This document shows positions 53,956-63,756 of a DNA stretch of 64,000 nucleotides, one piece after another. The stretch comes from Prochlorococcus sp. AG-409-B05 (lineage in GTDB: Bacteria > Cyanobacteriota > Cyanobacteriia > PCC-6307 > Cyanobiaceae): assembly GCA_003216075.1 (NCBI GenBank), contig QCJK01000003.1:62001-126000 (forward strand), written 5' to 3'. Position numbers and translations under genes: made by a program. Position 1 is the first letter of the stretch; each line of letters begins with the position of its first letter. A model generated the notes under the pieces. The model was not told the DNA's origin. It saw only the letters and a program-made list of their open reading frames with translations, and made no database searches.

Positions 53956-56904
53956 CTAATCCCTTGCAAGCACTTCTTTTAAGTAACGACCCGTATGACT
54001 GACTGCATTTGAAGCTACCATTTCTGGAGTACCAGTAACCAAAATTTCACCTCCTCTATCACCACCCTCTGGACCTAAATCAATAATCCAATCTGAGCAA
54101 CGAATAACATCTAAATTATGTTCAATCACAATAATAGAATTACCTTTATCTACTAAACGTTGAATAACATCCATTAATTTATGAACATCAAAAAAACTAA
54201 GGCCTGTAGTTGGTTCGTCGATTAAATAAAGTGTTTTCCCTGTAGCTCTTCGCGACAACTCAGTAGCTAATTTTACTCTCTGAGCCTCACCGCCTGAAAG
54301 AGTGGGAGCAGGCTGCCCTAATTTTATATATCCAAGACCTACATCAACTAAAGTGCGTAATCTATCAGCAGCTTGCGGTATTGCAGAAAAAACCTCAGCT
54401 GCCTGCTCAACAGTCATTTCCAATACATCTGCGATCGTATGGCCTTTATATTTAACTTGTAATGTTTCTCGATTAAAACGTGCACCCCTGCATACATCAC
54501 ATTGAACATAAACATCCGGTAAAAAGTTCATTTCAATAACATTTACTCCCTGTCCTTTACAAGCTTCACATCTGCCTCCCTTAACATTAAAACTAAATTG
54601 ACCAACTTGGTATCCTCTTGCTTTAGCTTCTATAGAAGCTGCAAAGATTTGACGTATTGGATCAAACGCACCTGTATATGTAGCGGGATTAGAACGAGGA
54701 GTTCTTCCAATAGGAGATTGATCGATAACGATGACTTTATCTATTGACTTAATACCTCTTAATTCACCAAGACCCTTAGGGAAAGGAACTTTTAAACCAA
54801 GACTATGATTTAATGCTGGATGCAATAACTCATTAACCAAGGTACTTTTACCACTACCACTTACCCCTGTAACAGCAACAAGTCGACCAAGAGGGAACTC
54901 AACAGTAATGTTTTTAAGGTTATTTAGATCACAATTTATGAGACGTAATTTTCTTTCGCCAGATTGACGTCTTTCTTGAGGCGTAGGAATCCTTTGTCTA
55001 CCACTTAAATACGCACCCGTCAAAGAATCTTTTTGAGCTAATAATTGATTAAACGATCCTTGCGCAACCACTTTGCCTCCGTGAACTCCTGCTCCTGGAC
55101 CAATATCAACCAAATAATCTGCTGCTTTAATTGTTTCCTCATCATGTTCAACAACAATCAAAGTATTACCAAGATCTCTTAATCTTTTTAAAGTTGCTAA
55201 CAGACGATCATTATCTCTTTGATGGAGTCCAATACTAGGCTCATCTAGTACATATAAAACACCAGTTAAACCAGCCCCTATCTGGGTAGCCAAACGAATA
55301 CGTTGGGCTTCTCCACCTGACAAGGTCATAGCCGGCCTATCTAAAGTAAGATAATCAAGTCCAACATCAAGTAAAAAACGTAACCTTAATCTAATTTCTC
55401 TTAATACTAAATCACCAATTTGTATTTGACGGGCATTTAACAACGGTTTAGATTGTTTAGCTGTACCTACCCCCATTAATTTCTCAATTCTTTTTAATGT
55501 TTCAGCTACACTAATAGAAGTTAATTCAGTAATCCGATATGGTCCTACTTTCACTGCTAAAGCTTCTCGCCGTAATCGTTTTCCAGAGCATGAAGGACAA
55601 GGAACTAACTCTTGAAATTTTTCCAGTTTTTGACGAACTGATTCACCACTAGCATCCTTTAATTGTCTATCTAAAATAGGTAAAATACCTTCAAAGGTTC
55701 TAGTAAATCCCGAACCTTTTTTATAGCGAGTATCTACTTGAATTTGAATTTCATCTTCACTACCATTAAGCAAGACAAACTTCTGTTCTTCTGTTAAATC
55801 TTTCCATGGAGTTTTAATTTCAAATCCAAATGCTTCTCCAACGGAATAAAGCAGAGAAAAATAATATGAGTTATCTGTATCACTCCAGGGAGCAATAGCT
55901 GCATAAACAGGAAGAGTCGTGTCAGGCACGACTCTTTCCGCTGTGAATTGACGTAAATGTCCAATGCCATGACAATCTGCACATGCTCCATATGGACTAT
56001 TAAATGAAAAAAGACGAGGAGACAATTCTTCAATTACTGATCCATGTACAGGACAAGCAAAATTTTCAGAATATAAACGTTCTCGCTCTAAGCCTTGAGG
56101 TAATTCTTCATTAGATTTTGGGACTATTTCGACCAAGGCCAAACCATCTCCACGTTTAAGTGCTGTTTTCAAGGAGTCTGTTAATCGTTCTTGAATACCA
56201 TCTCTTGCAATTAAACGATCAACAACTACTTCAATACTATGAATATGATTTTTATCAAGTTCTATATTATCTGCCAATTCTCTAACTTCATTATTAATTC
56301 TCACACGCACAAAGCCTTCTGAAGCAAGTCCAGAAATTAATTTTGAATGAGTTCCTTTTTTACCTCGCACAACAGGTGAAAGTAATTGATATCTAGTTCC
56401 TTCTGGTAAAGAAAGAATTTGATCAACCATTTCATCAATCGTCTGAGGACGGATAGATCGATCACATTCTGGACAATGTGGTTCACCAGCACGACCAAAG
56501 AGTAAGCGTAAATAATCCTGAATTTCAGTAACAGTACCAACTGTAGAGCGTGGATTATGACTTGTTGACTTTTGATCTATTGAGATTGCTGGCGACAAAC
56601 CCTCTATTGCATCTACATCTGGCTTATCAACTTGACCTAAAAATTGTCTTGCGTATGCAGACAAACTTTCAACATAACGCCGCTGACCTTCAGCAAAAAT
56701 AGTATCAAAAGCTAAAGAACTCTTACCACTCCCACTTACACCTGTAAAAACCACAAGCTGATTACGAGGAATGCTTAGATCAATATTCTTAAGGTTGTGC
56801 TGCCTAGCTCCACATACCTTGATCACATCAGCCGACACATCAGAAACCTGACAAGACCCTCCTGCCATTCGATCCTGCTCACCTTTCGAAGGAGGGTGCT
56901 TCAT
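53956..56904 (-). CDS. uvrA: Excinuclease ABC subunit A UvrA
   Basis: Damage recognition in nucleotide excision repair. 982 residues. Two ABC modules with Walker A GVSGSGKSSLAFD at about residue 56-68 and GVSGSGKSTLVNE near residue 680, signature loops LSGGEAQRIRLATQIG and LSGGEAQRVKLATELS, zinc fingers CPECDRSIRP, CADCHGIGHL and CEACKGQGVN...CDVCRGAR, and the GRAGEPHCPECD segment. All functional elements are present. Between it and the downstream sucrose-phosphate synthase is a 273-bp AT-rich spacer with nothing recognisable. Confidence 0.97.
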   Translation of the reverse strand: MKHPPSKGEQDRMAGGSCQVSDVSADVIKVCGARQHNLKNIDLSIPRNQLVVFTGVSGSGKSSLAFDTIFAEGQRRYVESLSAYARQFLGQVDKPDVDAIEGLSPAISIDQKSTSHNPRSTVGTVTEIQDYLRLLFGRAGEPHCPECDRSIRPQTIDEMVDQILSLPEGTRYQLLSPVVRGKKGTHSKLISGLASEGFVRVRINNEVRELADNIELDKNHIHSIEVVVDRLIARDGIQERLTDSLKTALKRGDGLALVEIVPKSNEELPQGLERERLYSENFACPVHGSVIEELSPRLFSFNSPYGACADCHGIGHLRQFTAERVVPDTTLPVYAAIAPWSDTDNSYYFSLLYSVGEAFGFEIKTPWKDLTEEQKFVLLNGSEDEIQIQVDTRYKKGSGFTRTFEGILPILDRQLKDASGESVRQKLEKFQELVPCPSCSGKRLRREALAVKVGPYRITELTSISVAETLKRIEKLMGVGTAKQSKPLLNARQIQIGDLVLREIRLRLRFLLDVGLDYLTLDRPAMTLSGGEAQRIRLATQIGAGLTGVLYVLDEPSIGLHQRDNDRLLATLKRLRDLGNTLIVVEHDEETIKAADYLVDIGPGAGVHGGKVVAQGSFNQLLAQKDSLTGAYLSGRQRIPTPQERRQSGERKLRLINCDLNNLKNITVEFPLGRLVAVTGVSGSGKSTLVNELLHPALNHSLGLKVPFPKGLGELRGIKSIDKVIVIDQSPIGRTPRSNPATYTGAFDPIRQIFAASIEAKARGYQVGQFSFNVKGGRCEACKGQGVNVIEMNFLPDVYVQCDVCRGARFNRETLQVKYKGHTIADVLEMTVEQAAEVFSAIPQAADRLRTLVDVGLGYIKLGQPAPTLSGGEAQRVKLATELSRRATGKTLYLIDEPTTGLSFFDVHKLMDVIQRLVDKGNSIIVIEHNLDVIRCSDWIIDLGPEGGDRGGEILVTGTPEMVASNAVSHTGRYLKEVLARD

Positions 56905-56948
56905 AGAAGAGAAATATGAATCAAGGATTCTAATTAGAAAAGATGCCT

Positions 56949-58637
56949 TTAGGCAGCATGCTGTTCCAGCAAACTAGCCGCATAACTACTTGCCTTAACA
57001 GCCTCGCCTCCGGCCAATTCTGCTAACTCTTTTTGACGATCCTTCAAAGCTAAAAGATGGGTAACACAAGATCTTGTCACTCCAGTTTTAAAAGATTTTT
57101 TAACCGAGAAGTGATTATTTGCAGCGGCTGCTACTAATGGCTGATGAGTAACACAAAAAACTTGTCTGTGTTGAGCCAACTGTTTCAACATATTGGCGAT
57201 TGCATTACTAACACGTCCACTTATACCAGAATCAATTTCATCAAAGAAAAGAGCTGCTGAACCATGACTTTGAGCGAGTATTACTTTTAAAGCAAATAAA
57301 AAACGAGACATTTCACCACCTGATGCAACATTACCCAAAGGTGCTAAAGGTTGTCCAGGGTTAGCTGAAAAGAAAAATTGAACTAAATCTTGTCCATTAT
57401 CTGTTGGGATAGCATTCGTAATTTTAATTTTAAATTGCATATGCATTAATCCAATAGGCCTCAAATAATATAGTAATTTTTCCTCAAATTTACTAGCAAT
57501 ATTTTGCCTTTCAATATGTAATTGTTGATTTAGTTGATCTCTTTCAAGACGTGCTTCTTGTTCAAGTTCCTTCAATTTTACTAACTTTTCTGCAATTTTA
57601 TTTGACTTAAAAGATTGCCTTAGTCCATCTCTCAACTTTATTAAATCAGATAGATCCCTATTGTGTATCTTTTTTGCATGGCTTAACTCATGTAATCTAT
57701 CTTGTATTACATTGAGACGATTAGAATTGAAGTCTAATAAAGAAAAATAATTATCTAGTTCTGCAATCAAATCATTTAATTGATGATTTAAAGAGATAGC
57801 TTGATCCAGACAAGAATTGAAGGTAGAATCAAATTTTATCATTGATTTTAATTCATGCGTACATACCGATAATTGATCATGAATAGATGGTATTTCGCCA
57901 ACTCCTTCTCTTAAATAATTCATCAAAAGAATCATTCCTTCCTTAATTTTATGATGATTGATAAGTCTTTGTTCTTCTTCTTGAAGCTTACTATCTTCGA
58001 ATGGATCATCTAAATTGAGTTGTTCCAACTCTAACAAAAGAGATTCTTGAGCAATCTCCTTTTCCTGTATTACATCAAAATCCTTTTGAACACAATCAAG
58101 ATCTTGAAAAATTGTATGCCATCTATTCCAAGCTGTATTAACATCCTTAAGTTTAGTTTTGAAAGCAAGGGAACCTAAAGAATCCAACCATTGCAATTGT
58201 TGATCGGGACAAGACAATTGATGTGCTTGACCCTGCATCGTTATATCAATAAGAAGAGGTCTTATAGAATTTACTTGCTTACGATTAACAGCTACACCAT
58301 TGATTCTACTTCTACTGCTTAGTCGATCCTCTCTCAGGCGCCATTCTCGACTTACTACTAATTCATTGTCTTCATACTCAAATTCACGTTCAATTAACCA
58401 AGATTTAATATCGTCATTAAGTGTAAAAGTTGCTTCAATCTCAGCCATTGTTGAGCCATCACGAATTAAACGATTCCCGGAGGAAGTATTAGGAGCCTCA
58501 AATAACACATCAAGAGCATCCAAAAGAATTGACTTACCTCCTCCAGTTTCCCCTGTAAGAACCGTAAAACCCTTATCAAAGGCCAGTTCGAGGCGATCGA
58601 TAAGAGCTATATTCTTAAGTCGTAAACCTACTAACAA
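56949..58637 (-). CDS. recN: DNA repair protein RecN
   Basis: SMC-like ATPase of double-strand break repair. Start taken at TTG 58637 (MLVGLRLKNIALIDRLEL), where RecN similarity begins; a GTG at 58664 would add nine hydrophobic residues not seen in the family. Walker A GETGGGKSILLDALDVLF (Gly for the usual Ala), long coiled coils in the middle, C-terminal signature ASGGEMSRFLFALKVIL and Walker B ALFFDEIDSGISG. About 562 residues. It reads away from the UbiB-like gene with less than 80 bp between starts, and uvrA begins about 45 bp beyond its stop on the same strand. Confidence 0.92.
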   Translation of the reverse strand: MLVGLRLKNIALIDRLELAFDKGFTVLTGETGGGKSILLDALDVLFEAPNTSSGNRLIRDGSTMAEIEATFTLNDDIKSWLIEREFEYEDNELVVSREWRLREDRLSSRSRINGVAVNRKQVNSIRPLLIDITMQGQAHQLSCPDQQLQWLDSLGSLAFKTKLKDVNTAWNRWHTIFQDLDCVQKDFDVIQEKEIAQESLLLELEQLNLDDPFEDSKLQEEEQRLINHHKIKEGMILLMNYLREGVGEIPSIHDQLSVCTHELKSMIKFDSTFNSCLDQAISLNHQLNDLIAELDNYFSLLDFNSNRLNVIQDRLHELSHAKKIHNRDLSDLIKLRDGLRQSFKSNKIAEKLVKLKELEQEARLERDQLNQQLHIERQNIASKFEEKLLYYLRPIGLMHMQFKIKITNAIPTDNGQDLVQFFFSANPGQPLAPLGNVASGGEMSRFLFALKVILAQSHGSAALFFDEIDSGISGRVSNAIANMLKQLAQHRQVFCVTHQPLVAAAANNHFSVKKSFKTGVTRSCVTHLLALKDRQKELAELAGGEAVKASSYAASLLEQHAA

Positions 58638-58711
58638 AAGAATCACAAGCAACCAGATCAACACTAGCGAGCTAAAAAGAGGTTTAGAAGGGGAAGAGGT
58701 GTCCCTTTAAC

Positions 58712-60544
58712 ATGGAAAACAAATTAGGGGATTTCATTGAAGCAGCTGGACTTTTGGAATACGATCCAGCAGCTATCACAAAAATCTATAGAGGACATCC
58801 AATTCGACTAATCAGTCGTCTATGCCAAACGTTGATACCTCTAGGAAGTTTCTTGCTGAAAATAGGAATCGAAAAATTACTAGGCTCCCTAAACAATCAA
58901 GATCAAACTAAAAAAAGAGCAAAGGAATTTGCAGAATTACTCGCAAAACTTGGTCCAGCCTTTATAAAAGCAGGCCAAGCTCTTTCAACTCGACCAGATG
59001 TTGTTCCACCAGTTGTACTGGAGGAGTTATCACAACTACAGGATCAACTACCAGGATTTGAACCTGAATTAGCAATGGCCTGCATAGAAGAAGATTTAAA
59101 AAATAATATAGACAATATATTTGATCAGCTTGATAGAAAACCCATATACGCAGCCTCATTAGGACAAGTCCATAAAGGAATTCTTAAAGGTGGTACAAAA
59201 GTAGCTGTAAAAATTCAAAGACCTGGATTACGAGAACAAATAACATTAGATCTCTACATTGTTAGAAATCTTGCTCAATGGCTAAAGAGTAATATTAAAT
59301 TTATTCGTAGTGATCTAGTCGCGTTAATTGACGAACTAGGTACAAGAGTTTTTGAAGAAATGGACTATTACAATGAGGCTAGTAATGCTGAACGTTTCAA
59401 AAGACTTCATCAAGATAATCCCAGAATCAAAGTTCCCGAGATATTCATGAATGCAACTAGTAGACGAGTACTAACAATGGAGTGGATTGATGGTGTAAAA
59501 TTAACAAATATTGAAGCAGTCAAAAAATTGGGAATTGACCCTGATGAAATGATTGAAATAGGTGTAAATTGTAGCCTTAAACAATTATTAGAACATGGTT
59601 TTTTTCATGCAGATCCTCATCCAGGTAATCTTTTAGCATTACCTGACGGAAATTTATGTTATCTAGATTTTGGAATGATGAGTGAAGTTAGTAGAGAGTC
59701 CAGAACAGGCCTTATTCAAGCTGTAGTCCATCTAGTAAATAAAAAATTTAATAAATTATCTAAAGATTTTGTGGACTTAGGATTTTTAGCAGATGATATT
59801 GATTTAGAACCTATTGTGCCTGCATTTGAAAAAGTTTTCACTCAAGCATTAGCAGTAGGTGTCAATCGTATGGATTTTAAAAGTGTTACTGACGACCTTT
59901 CTGGCATCATGTATAAATTTCCTTTTAGAGTTCCGCCATATTACGCATTAATTATTAGATCTCTAATTACTCTTGAAGGAATTGCATTAAGTGTAGATCC
60001 AAATTTTAAAATACTAGGAGCTGCATATCCTTATTTTGCAAGACGATTAATGGAAGATAATGACCCCCAATTAAGAAATAGTTTAAAAGAAATGATATTT
60101 GAAAAAAACAAATTCAGTTGGAACAAACTAGATAATCTTCTTACAAGTGCTGCAAGTCAAGCAGAATTAGATATTAAACAACTAACTGATCAAGTATTTG
60201 ATTTTTTATTTTCTAATAACGGAAAATCAATACGTGAAGAAGTAAAAAAAGAAATAATAGTTCAAATAGATCAATTGGGCTGGAAAATAATAAACAAATT
60301 CAAATCAAAACAACAAAATACAATTCTTAAATCTAATACTAAAGTCAAATCTATTAGGACTGCATTGAGTTTAATTAAAAAAATTCCCAAATTTAAATTT
60401 CACATAATTCTTAAACATATGCCAAAATTTCTAATAAAATCAGAAGGAAGGCAAATGAGTCTTGAAATCGCCAAAGGAGTCACAGAAAAAAGTATTGTAC
60501 GATTGGTGAAAATCGCCGCAGGAACTCAAGTTGATCCTCAATGA
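58712..60544 (+). CDS. ABC1/UbiB-type atypical kinase
   Basis: 610 residues. The ABC1 (UbiB/COQ8) signature KxGQ is present as GPAFIKAGQALSTRPDVVP near residues 83-100, then ASLGQVHKGILKGGTKVAVKIQRPGLRE (nucleotide loop and Lys), LEHGFFHADPHPGNLL (catalytic region) and LDFGMMSE (DFG). These kinases support quinone synthesis in other organisms; in photosynthetic ones they are linked with tocopherol and lipid metabolism. Long C-terminal helical part. Its last codons overlap the ATG of the DUF1400 gene (ATGA). Confidence 0.88.
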   Translation: MENKLGDFIEAAGLLEYDPAAITKIYRGHPIRLISRLCQTLIPLGSFLLKIGIEKLLGSLNNQDQTKKRAKEFAELLAKLGPAFIKAGQALSTRPDVVPPVVLEELSQLQDQLPGFEPELAMACIEEDLKNNIDNIFDQLDRKPIYAASLGQVHKGILKGGTKVAVKIQRPGLREQITLDLYIVRNLAQWLKSNIKFIRSDLVALIDELGTRVFEEMDYYNEASNAERFKRLHQDNPRIKVPEIFMNATSRRVLTMEWIDGVKLTNIEAVKKLGIDPDEMIEIGVNCSLKQLLEHGFFHADPHPGNLLALPDGNLCYLDFGMMSEVSRESRTGLIQAVVHLVNKKFNKLSKDFVDLGFLADDIDLEPIVPAFEKVFTQALAVGVNRMDFKSVTDDLSGIMYKFPFRVPPYYALIIRSLITLEGIALSVDPNFKILGAAYPYFARRLMEDNDPQLRNSLKEMIFEKNKFSWNKLDNLLTSAASQAELDIKQLTDQVFDFLFSNNGKSIREEVKKEIIVQIDQLGWKIINKFKSKQQNTILKSNTKVKSIRTALSLIKKIPKFKFHIILKHMPKFLIKSEGRQMSLEIAKGVTEKSIVRLVKIAAGTQVDPQ

Positions 60545-61131
60545 AATCCAATTTCATCAATATTATTAAATATGGTTTAAGCTTTTTAATTGCAATAGAA
60601 GTAATTCTAATTCCAGAAACTAAATCAGCAGAAAAAATTGCTTTTGTAAATGGAATATTTAGTCGCACAGTATCAATTGAAAATCTTGAAAAATTCTTAG
60701 AGACAGGCACTGCCGATGGATTTTTAAAAACAATAGTTAATATGGATAAAAATAAATCAAAAGAAATAATAAGCTTACTAAATGAAGAGGCAGAAATGTC
60801 TTTAGTATTAACCAGCAAACTCATGAACACTAAAATAGGAGAAACAATAATAAAAAGAATTGCTCAAATAATTTATCCAATGAAATTACCCAAAGAATCT
60901 ATAAGCATCCCAGCAATAAGATCAGCAGTTATAAAAGGATTAGATACTGGTCAAGGAAAATTGAATCTCCTTTTATTTCTAAAATCATACCCTAATAAAA
61001 TTATAACTCTAGATATACCCGCTTTGTATAGAGTAATCAACAAAGTCGAGTCTATATCTGAATTAGTTAGATTCTTTTCGAATTCACCGTTAAATGGAAC
61101 TATATCTAAAGATGGGCATGAGTTAGATTAA
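60541..61131 (+). CDS. DUF1400-domain protein, probably exported
   Basis: 196 residues. N-terminal signal-like helix (IIKYGLSFLIAIEVILIPETKSA, residues 8-30), then the DUF1400 pattern AEKIAFVNGIFSRTVSIENLEKFLETGTADGFL, a helical repeat, TKIGETIIKRIAQIIYP and RSAVIKGLDTGQGKLNLLLFLKSYPNKIITLDI. In other cyanobacteria this domain precedes an alpha/beta hydrolase; here no hydrolase follows, so it is the stand-alone form. Starts inside the end of the UbiB-like gene, so translation is coupled. Function unknown. Confidence 0.75.
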   Translation: MKSNFINIIKYGLSFLIAIEVILIPETKSAEKIAFVNGIFSRTVSIENLEKFLETGTADGFLKTIVNMDKNKSKEIISLLNEEAEMSLVLTSKLMNTKIGETIIKRIAQIIYPMKLPKESISIPAIRSAVIKGLDTGQGKLNLLLFLKSYPNKIITLDIPALYRVINKVESISELVRFFSNSPLNGTISKDGHELD

Positions 61132-61197
61132 TATATCGTATTGGATAAAAACTTAGTAAATCAATCCAAATCATTGAAGCAAGGAGTTAATCCAGTG

Positions 61198-62256
61198 ATG
61201 CAGAATTGGCCAGGCCTTATCAAAGCCTATAAAAAATGGCTTCCAGTAACAGAGAAAACACCTGTAATCAGTTTGAAAGAAGGAGCTACTCCTCTTTTGT
61301 TGCTAGAGTCAATCTCTAGAAGAATAGGGAAGGGAGTCAAAGTTTACGCTAAATATGATGGGTTAAACCCTACTGGATCTTTCAAAGACAGAGGGATGAC
61401 AATGGCTATCAGCAAAGCGAAAGAAGAAGGTTGTGAAGCAGTTATTTGTGCAAGTACAGGTAATACTTCAGCTTCTGCAGCTGCTTATGCTCGTAGAGGA
61501 GGAATGAAAGCTTTTGTTTTAATACCTGATGGATATGTAGCACAAGGAAAATTGGCACAAGCTTTAGTTTATGGTGCAGAAGTATTAGCCATAAGAGGTA
61601 ACTTTGATCAAGCATTAGAAATAGTCCAAGAAGCTTCAAAAAATTATCCATTAACACTTGTTAATTCGGTAAACCCTTATCGTCTTCAAGGACAAAAAAC
61701 AGCATCTTTTGAAATCATTGATTGCTTAGGAGACGCTCCAGATTTACTTTGTATACCAATGGGAAATGCAGGAAATATATCAGCATATTGGATGGGTTTT
61801 AAAGAGTATTATAAAGCTAATATTTCAAAAAAATTACCAAAAATGATAGGTTTTCAAGCTAAAAATTCAGCACCTCTAGTAGAAAATAAAATTATTGAAA
61901 ACCCTGAAACAATTGCAACTGCTATTAGAATTGGAAATCCAGTGAACAAACAAAAAGCTATAAAAGCAAAAATTGATAGTAAAGGCGATTTTTATACCGT
62001 TTCGGATGATGAAATTGTACAAGCTTATAAAATCTTAGGAAAAGAAGAAGGGATTTTTTGTGAACCAGCAAGTGCTGCTTCAGTAGCTGGATTATTAAAA
62101 ATAAAAGATAAAGTTTTAGCAGAGTCAACAATCGTTTGTGTATTAACAGGTAATGGTTTAAAAGATCCTGAATGCGCCATTAATAATAATGATGCATTAT
62201 TTTATAATGATTTAAATCCAAATATTAAGGAAATAGTAAAAATAATGGGTTTTTGA
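61198..62256 (+). CDS. thrC: Threonine synthase ThrC
   Basis: PLP enzyme converting O-phosphohomoserine to threonine. Start taken at ATG 61198 with AAGGAG at 61181-61186 (adjacent GTG 61195 possible); the TTG at 61141 would add 19 residues. Roughly 352 residues, Bacillus-type length: NWPGLIKAYKKWLPVTEKTP, the PLP lysine at about Lys63 in NPTGSFKDRGM, and the SAAAYARRG and phosphate-loop GNAGNISAYWMG segments. It is the last gene before the probable origin; dnaN starts 350 bp later. Confidence 0.94.
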   Translation: MQNWPGLIKAYKKWLPVTEKTPVISLKEGATPLLLLESISRRIGKGVKVYAKYDGLNPTGSFKDRGMTMAISKAKEEGCEAVICASTGNTSASAAAYARRGGMKAFVLIPDGYVAQGKLAQALVYGAEVLAIRGNFDQALEIVQEASKNYPLTLVNSVNPYRLQGQKTASFEIIDCLGDAPDLLCIPMGNAGNISAYWMGFKEYYKANISKKLPKMIGFQAKNSAPLVENKIIENPETIATAIRIGNPVNKQKAIKAKIDSKGDFYTVSDDEIVQAYKILGKEEGIFCEPASAASVAGLLKIKDKVLAESTIVCVLTGNGLKDPECAINNNDALFYNDLNPNIKEIVKIMGF

Positions 62257-62606
62257 AAGACAATTAAATCTCTGTCTGGGGGAAACGAGGTCTAAAAATT
62301 GTGGAATTCCAAGAATTTTTCGATTAAATCTGCCAAATTTTTTCCACATCAGCAAAAAAGAGTGAAAAACTTTTCAAATTTCACATATAAAACTCTGGTT
62401 TCCACAGCCTAATTTATCAAACAATCAAGTGTTCATAAGTATTTTAAAGGTTTTCCCGAATTTCCTCAAGACCTACTACTACTATTTACTTATATTTAAA
62501 AGAAAAATATAGAAGAAGGAAACAAGATTTCTAAAATGTTACTTTTATAGCTAAAGAGGGTGAAGGTAGGCATGCTTTTTTTGCGTTTCGTCGTTAAATT
62601 GACTCG
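62257..62606. other. Probable replication origin region upstream of dnaN
   Basis: 350-bp AT-rich spacer between thrC and dnaN. Three 9-mers resemble DnaA boxes: TTTTCCACA at 62340-62348, GTTTCCACA at 62398-62406 and, on the other strand, AATTCCACA (TGTGGAATT at 62300-62308), all in about 110 bp, flanked by A/T runs. Picocyanobacterial chromosomes are numbered from dnaN and this region has no other gene. Plus-strand text upstream of here is visibly rich in A and C, and downstream in G and T, as expected at a skew switch, but cumulative skew was not computed. Confidence 0.55.
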
Positions 62607-63755
62607 ATGAAACTAGTTTGCTCTCAATCCGAACTGAATTCAGCTTTACAGCTTGTTAGTAGAGCTGTTGCTTCAAGGCCGACACACCCTGTGTTAGCTA
62701 ATGTCTTGATAACTGCTGATGCAGGGACAGGACGTCTTAGTCTGACTGGATTTGATTTGAATCTTGGAATTCAAACTTCCTTTTCTGCCTCTGTTGAAAC
62801 CAGTGGTGCTATTACATTACCTTCTAAATTATTTGGAGAAATAATATCTAGACTAGATAATGATTCACCAATCACATTTTCTGTTAAAGAAAATTCTGAA
62901 TTAGTTGAGTTGAAGAGTTTGAGTGGAAATTATCAAATGAAAGGAATGACAGCTGACGATTTTCCTGAATTACCTTTAGTTGAAAGTGGAAATTCTATAA
63001 AAATTAAAACAGAAATTTTAATTAAATCTCTACGCAGTACTCTTTTTGCTAGTAGTTCTGATGAAGCTAAGCAGTTACTAACAGGTGTACATTTGAAATT
63101 TAATAATCAATCCATGGAAACGGCTGCAACTGACGGTCATCGATTAGCTGTTTTAAATATCCCTCAAGCATTTGATATAACCTCTAATGAAAATCCTATT
63201 GAACTTTCAATAACCTTACCTTCAAGATCATTAAGAGAATTAGAAAGGTTAATTTCTACTTGGAAAGAGCATGAAGATATTAGTTTTTTCTGTGATAAAG
63301 GACAAGTAGTATTTTTGACGTCTAATCAAGTCATTACAAGTAGAACTTTAGAAGGTAAATATCCTAATTATAATCAATTGATTCCAGATGAATTTTCTAG
63401 GTGTTTAGAAATAGATCGAAAAATGTTTATAGCGGCATTAGAAAGAGTTGCTGTTTTAGCAGATCAATATAATAATGTTATAAAATTGTCTGTAGAAGAC
63501 TCTTCTGATTTAGTTGTTATTAGTGCAGATGTACAAGATGTTGGTAGTGGATCAGAATCTTTATCCGCTACTTTAACAGGAAGTGGTTTTCAAATTGCTT
63601 TTAATGTTCGTTATGTTTTGGATGGTTTAAAATCTATTGAAGCTCCTAAAATTAATTTACGATGTAATGCGCCTACAACACCAGCTATTTTTTCTCCAGT
63701 GGATGTAAAATCTTCTTTTACTTACTTAGTAATGCCTGTTCAAATAAGAACTTAA
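62607..63755 (+). CDS. dnaN: DNA polymerase III beta subunit (sliding clamp) DnaN
   Basis: Ring-shaped clamp holding the replicative polymerase. 382 residues with the three-domain clamp fold: MKLVCSQSELNSALQLVSRAVASRPTHPVLANVLI, the EIISRLDNDSPITFS region, TDGHRLAVLNIPQ, and the C-terminal end SSFTYLVMPVQIRT (usual ending VMPMR). ATG at 62607 without an obvious ribosome site. First gene to the right of the probable origin; the next gene starts one base after its stop. Confidence 0.97.
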   Translation: MKLVCSQSELNSALQLVSRAVASRPTHPVLANVLITADAGTGRLSLTGFDLNLGIQTSFSASVETSGAITLPSKLFGEIISRLDNDSPITFSVKENSELVELKSLSGNYQMKGMTADDFPELPLVESGNSIKIKTEILIKSLRSTLFASSSDEAKQLLTGVHLKFNNQSMETAATDGHRLAVLNIPQAFDITSNENPIELSITLPSRSLRELERLISTWKEHEDISFFCDKGQVVFLTSNQVITSRTLEGKYPNYNQLIPDEFSRCLEIDRKMFIAALERVAVLADQYNNVIKLSVEDSSDLVVISADVQDVGSGSESLSATLTGSGFQIAFNVRYVLDGLKSIEAPKINLRCNAPTTPAIFSPVDVKSSFTYLVMPVQIRT

Positions 63756-63756
63756 T

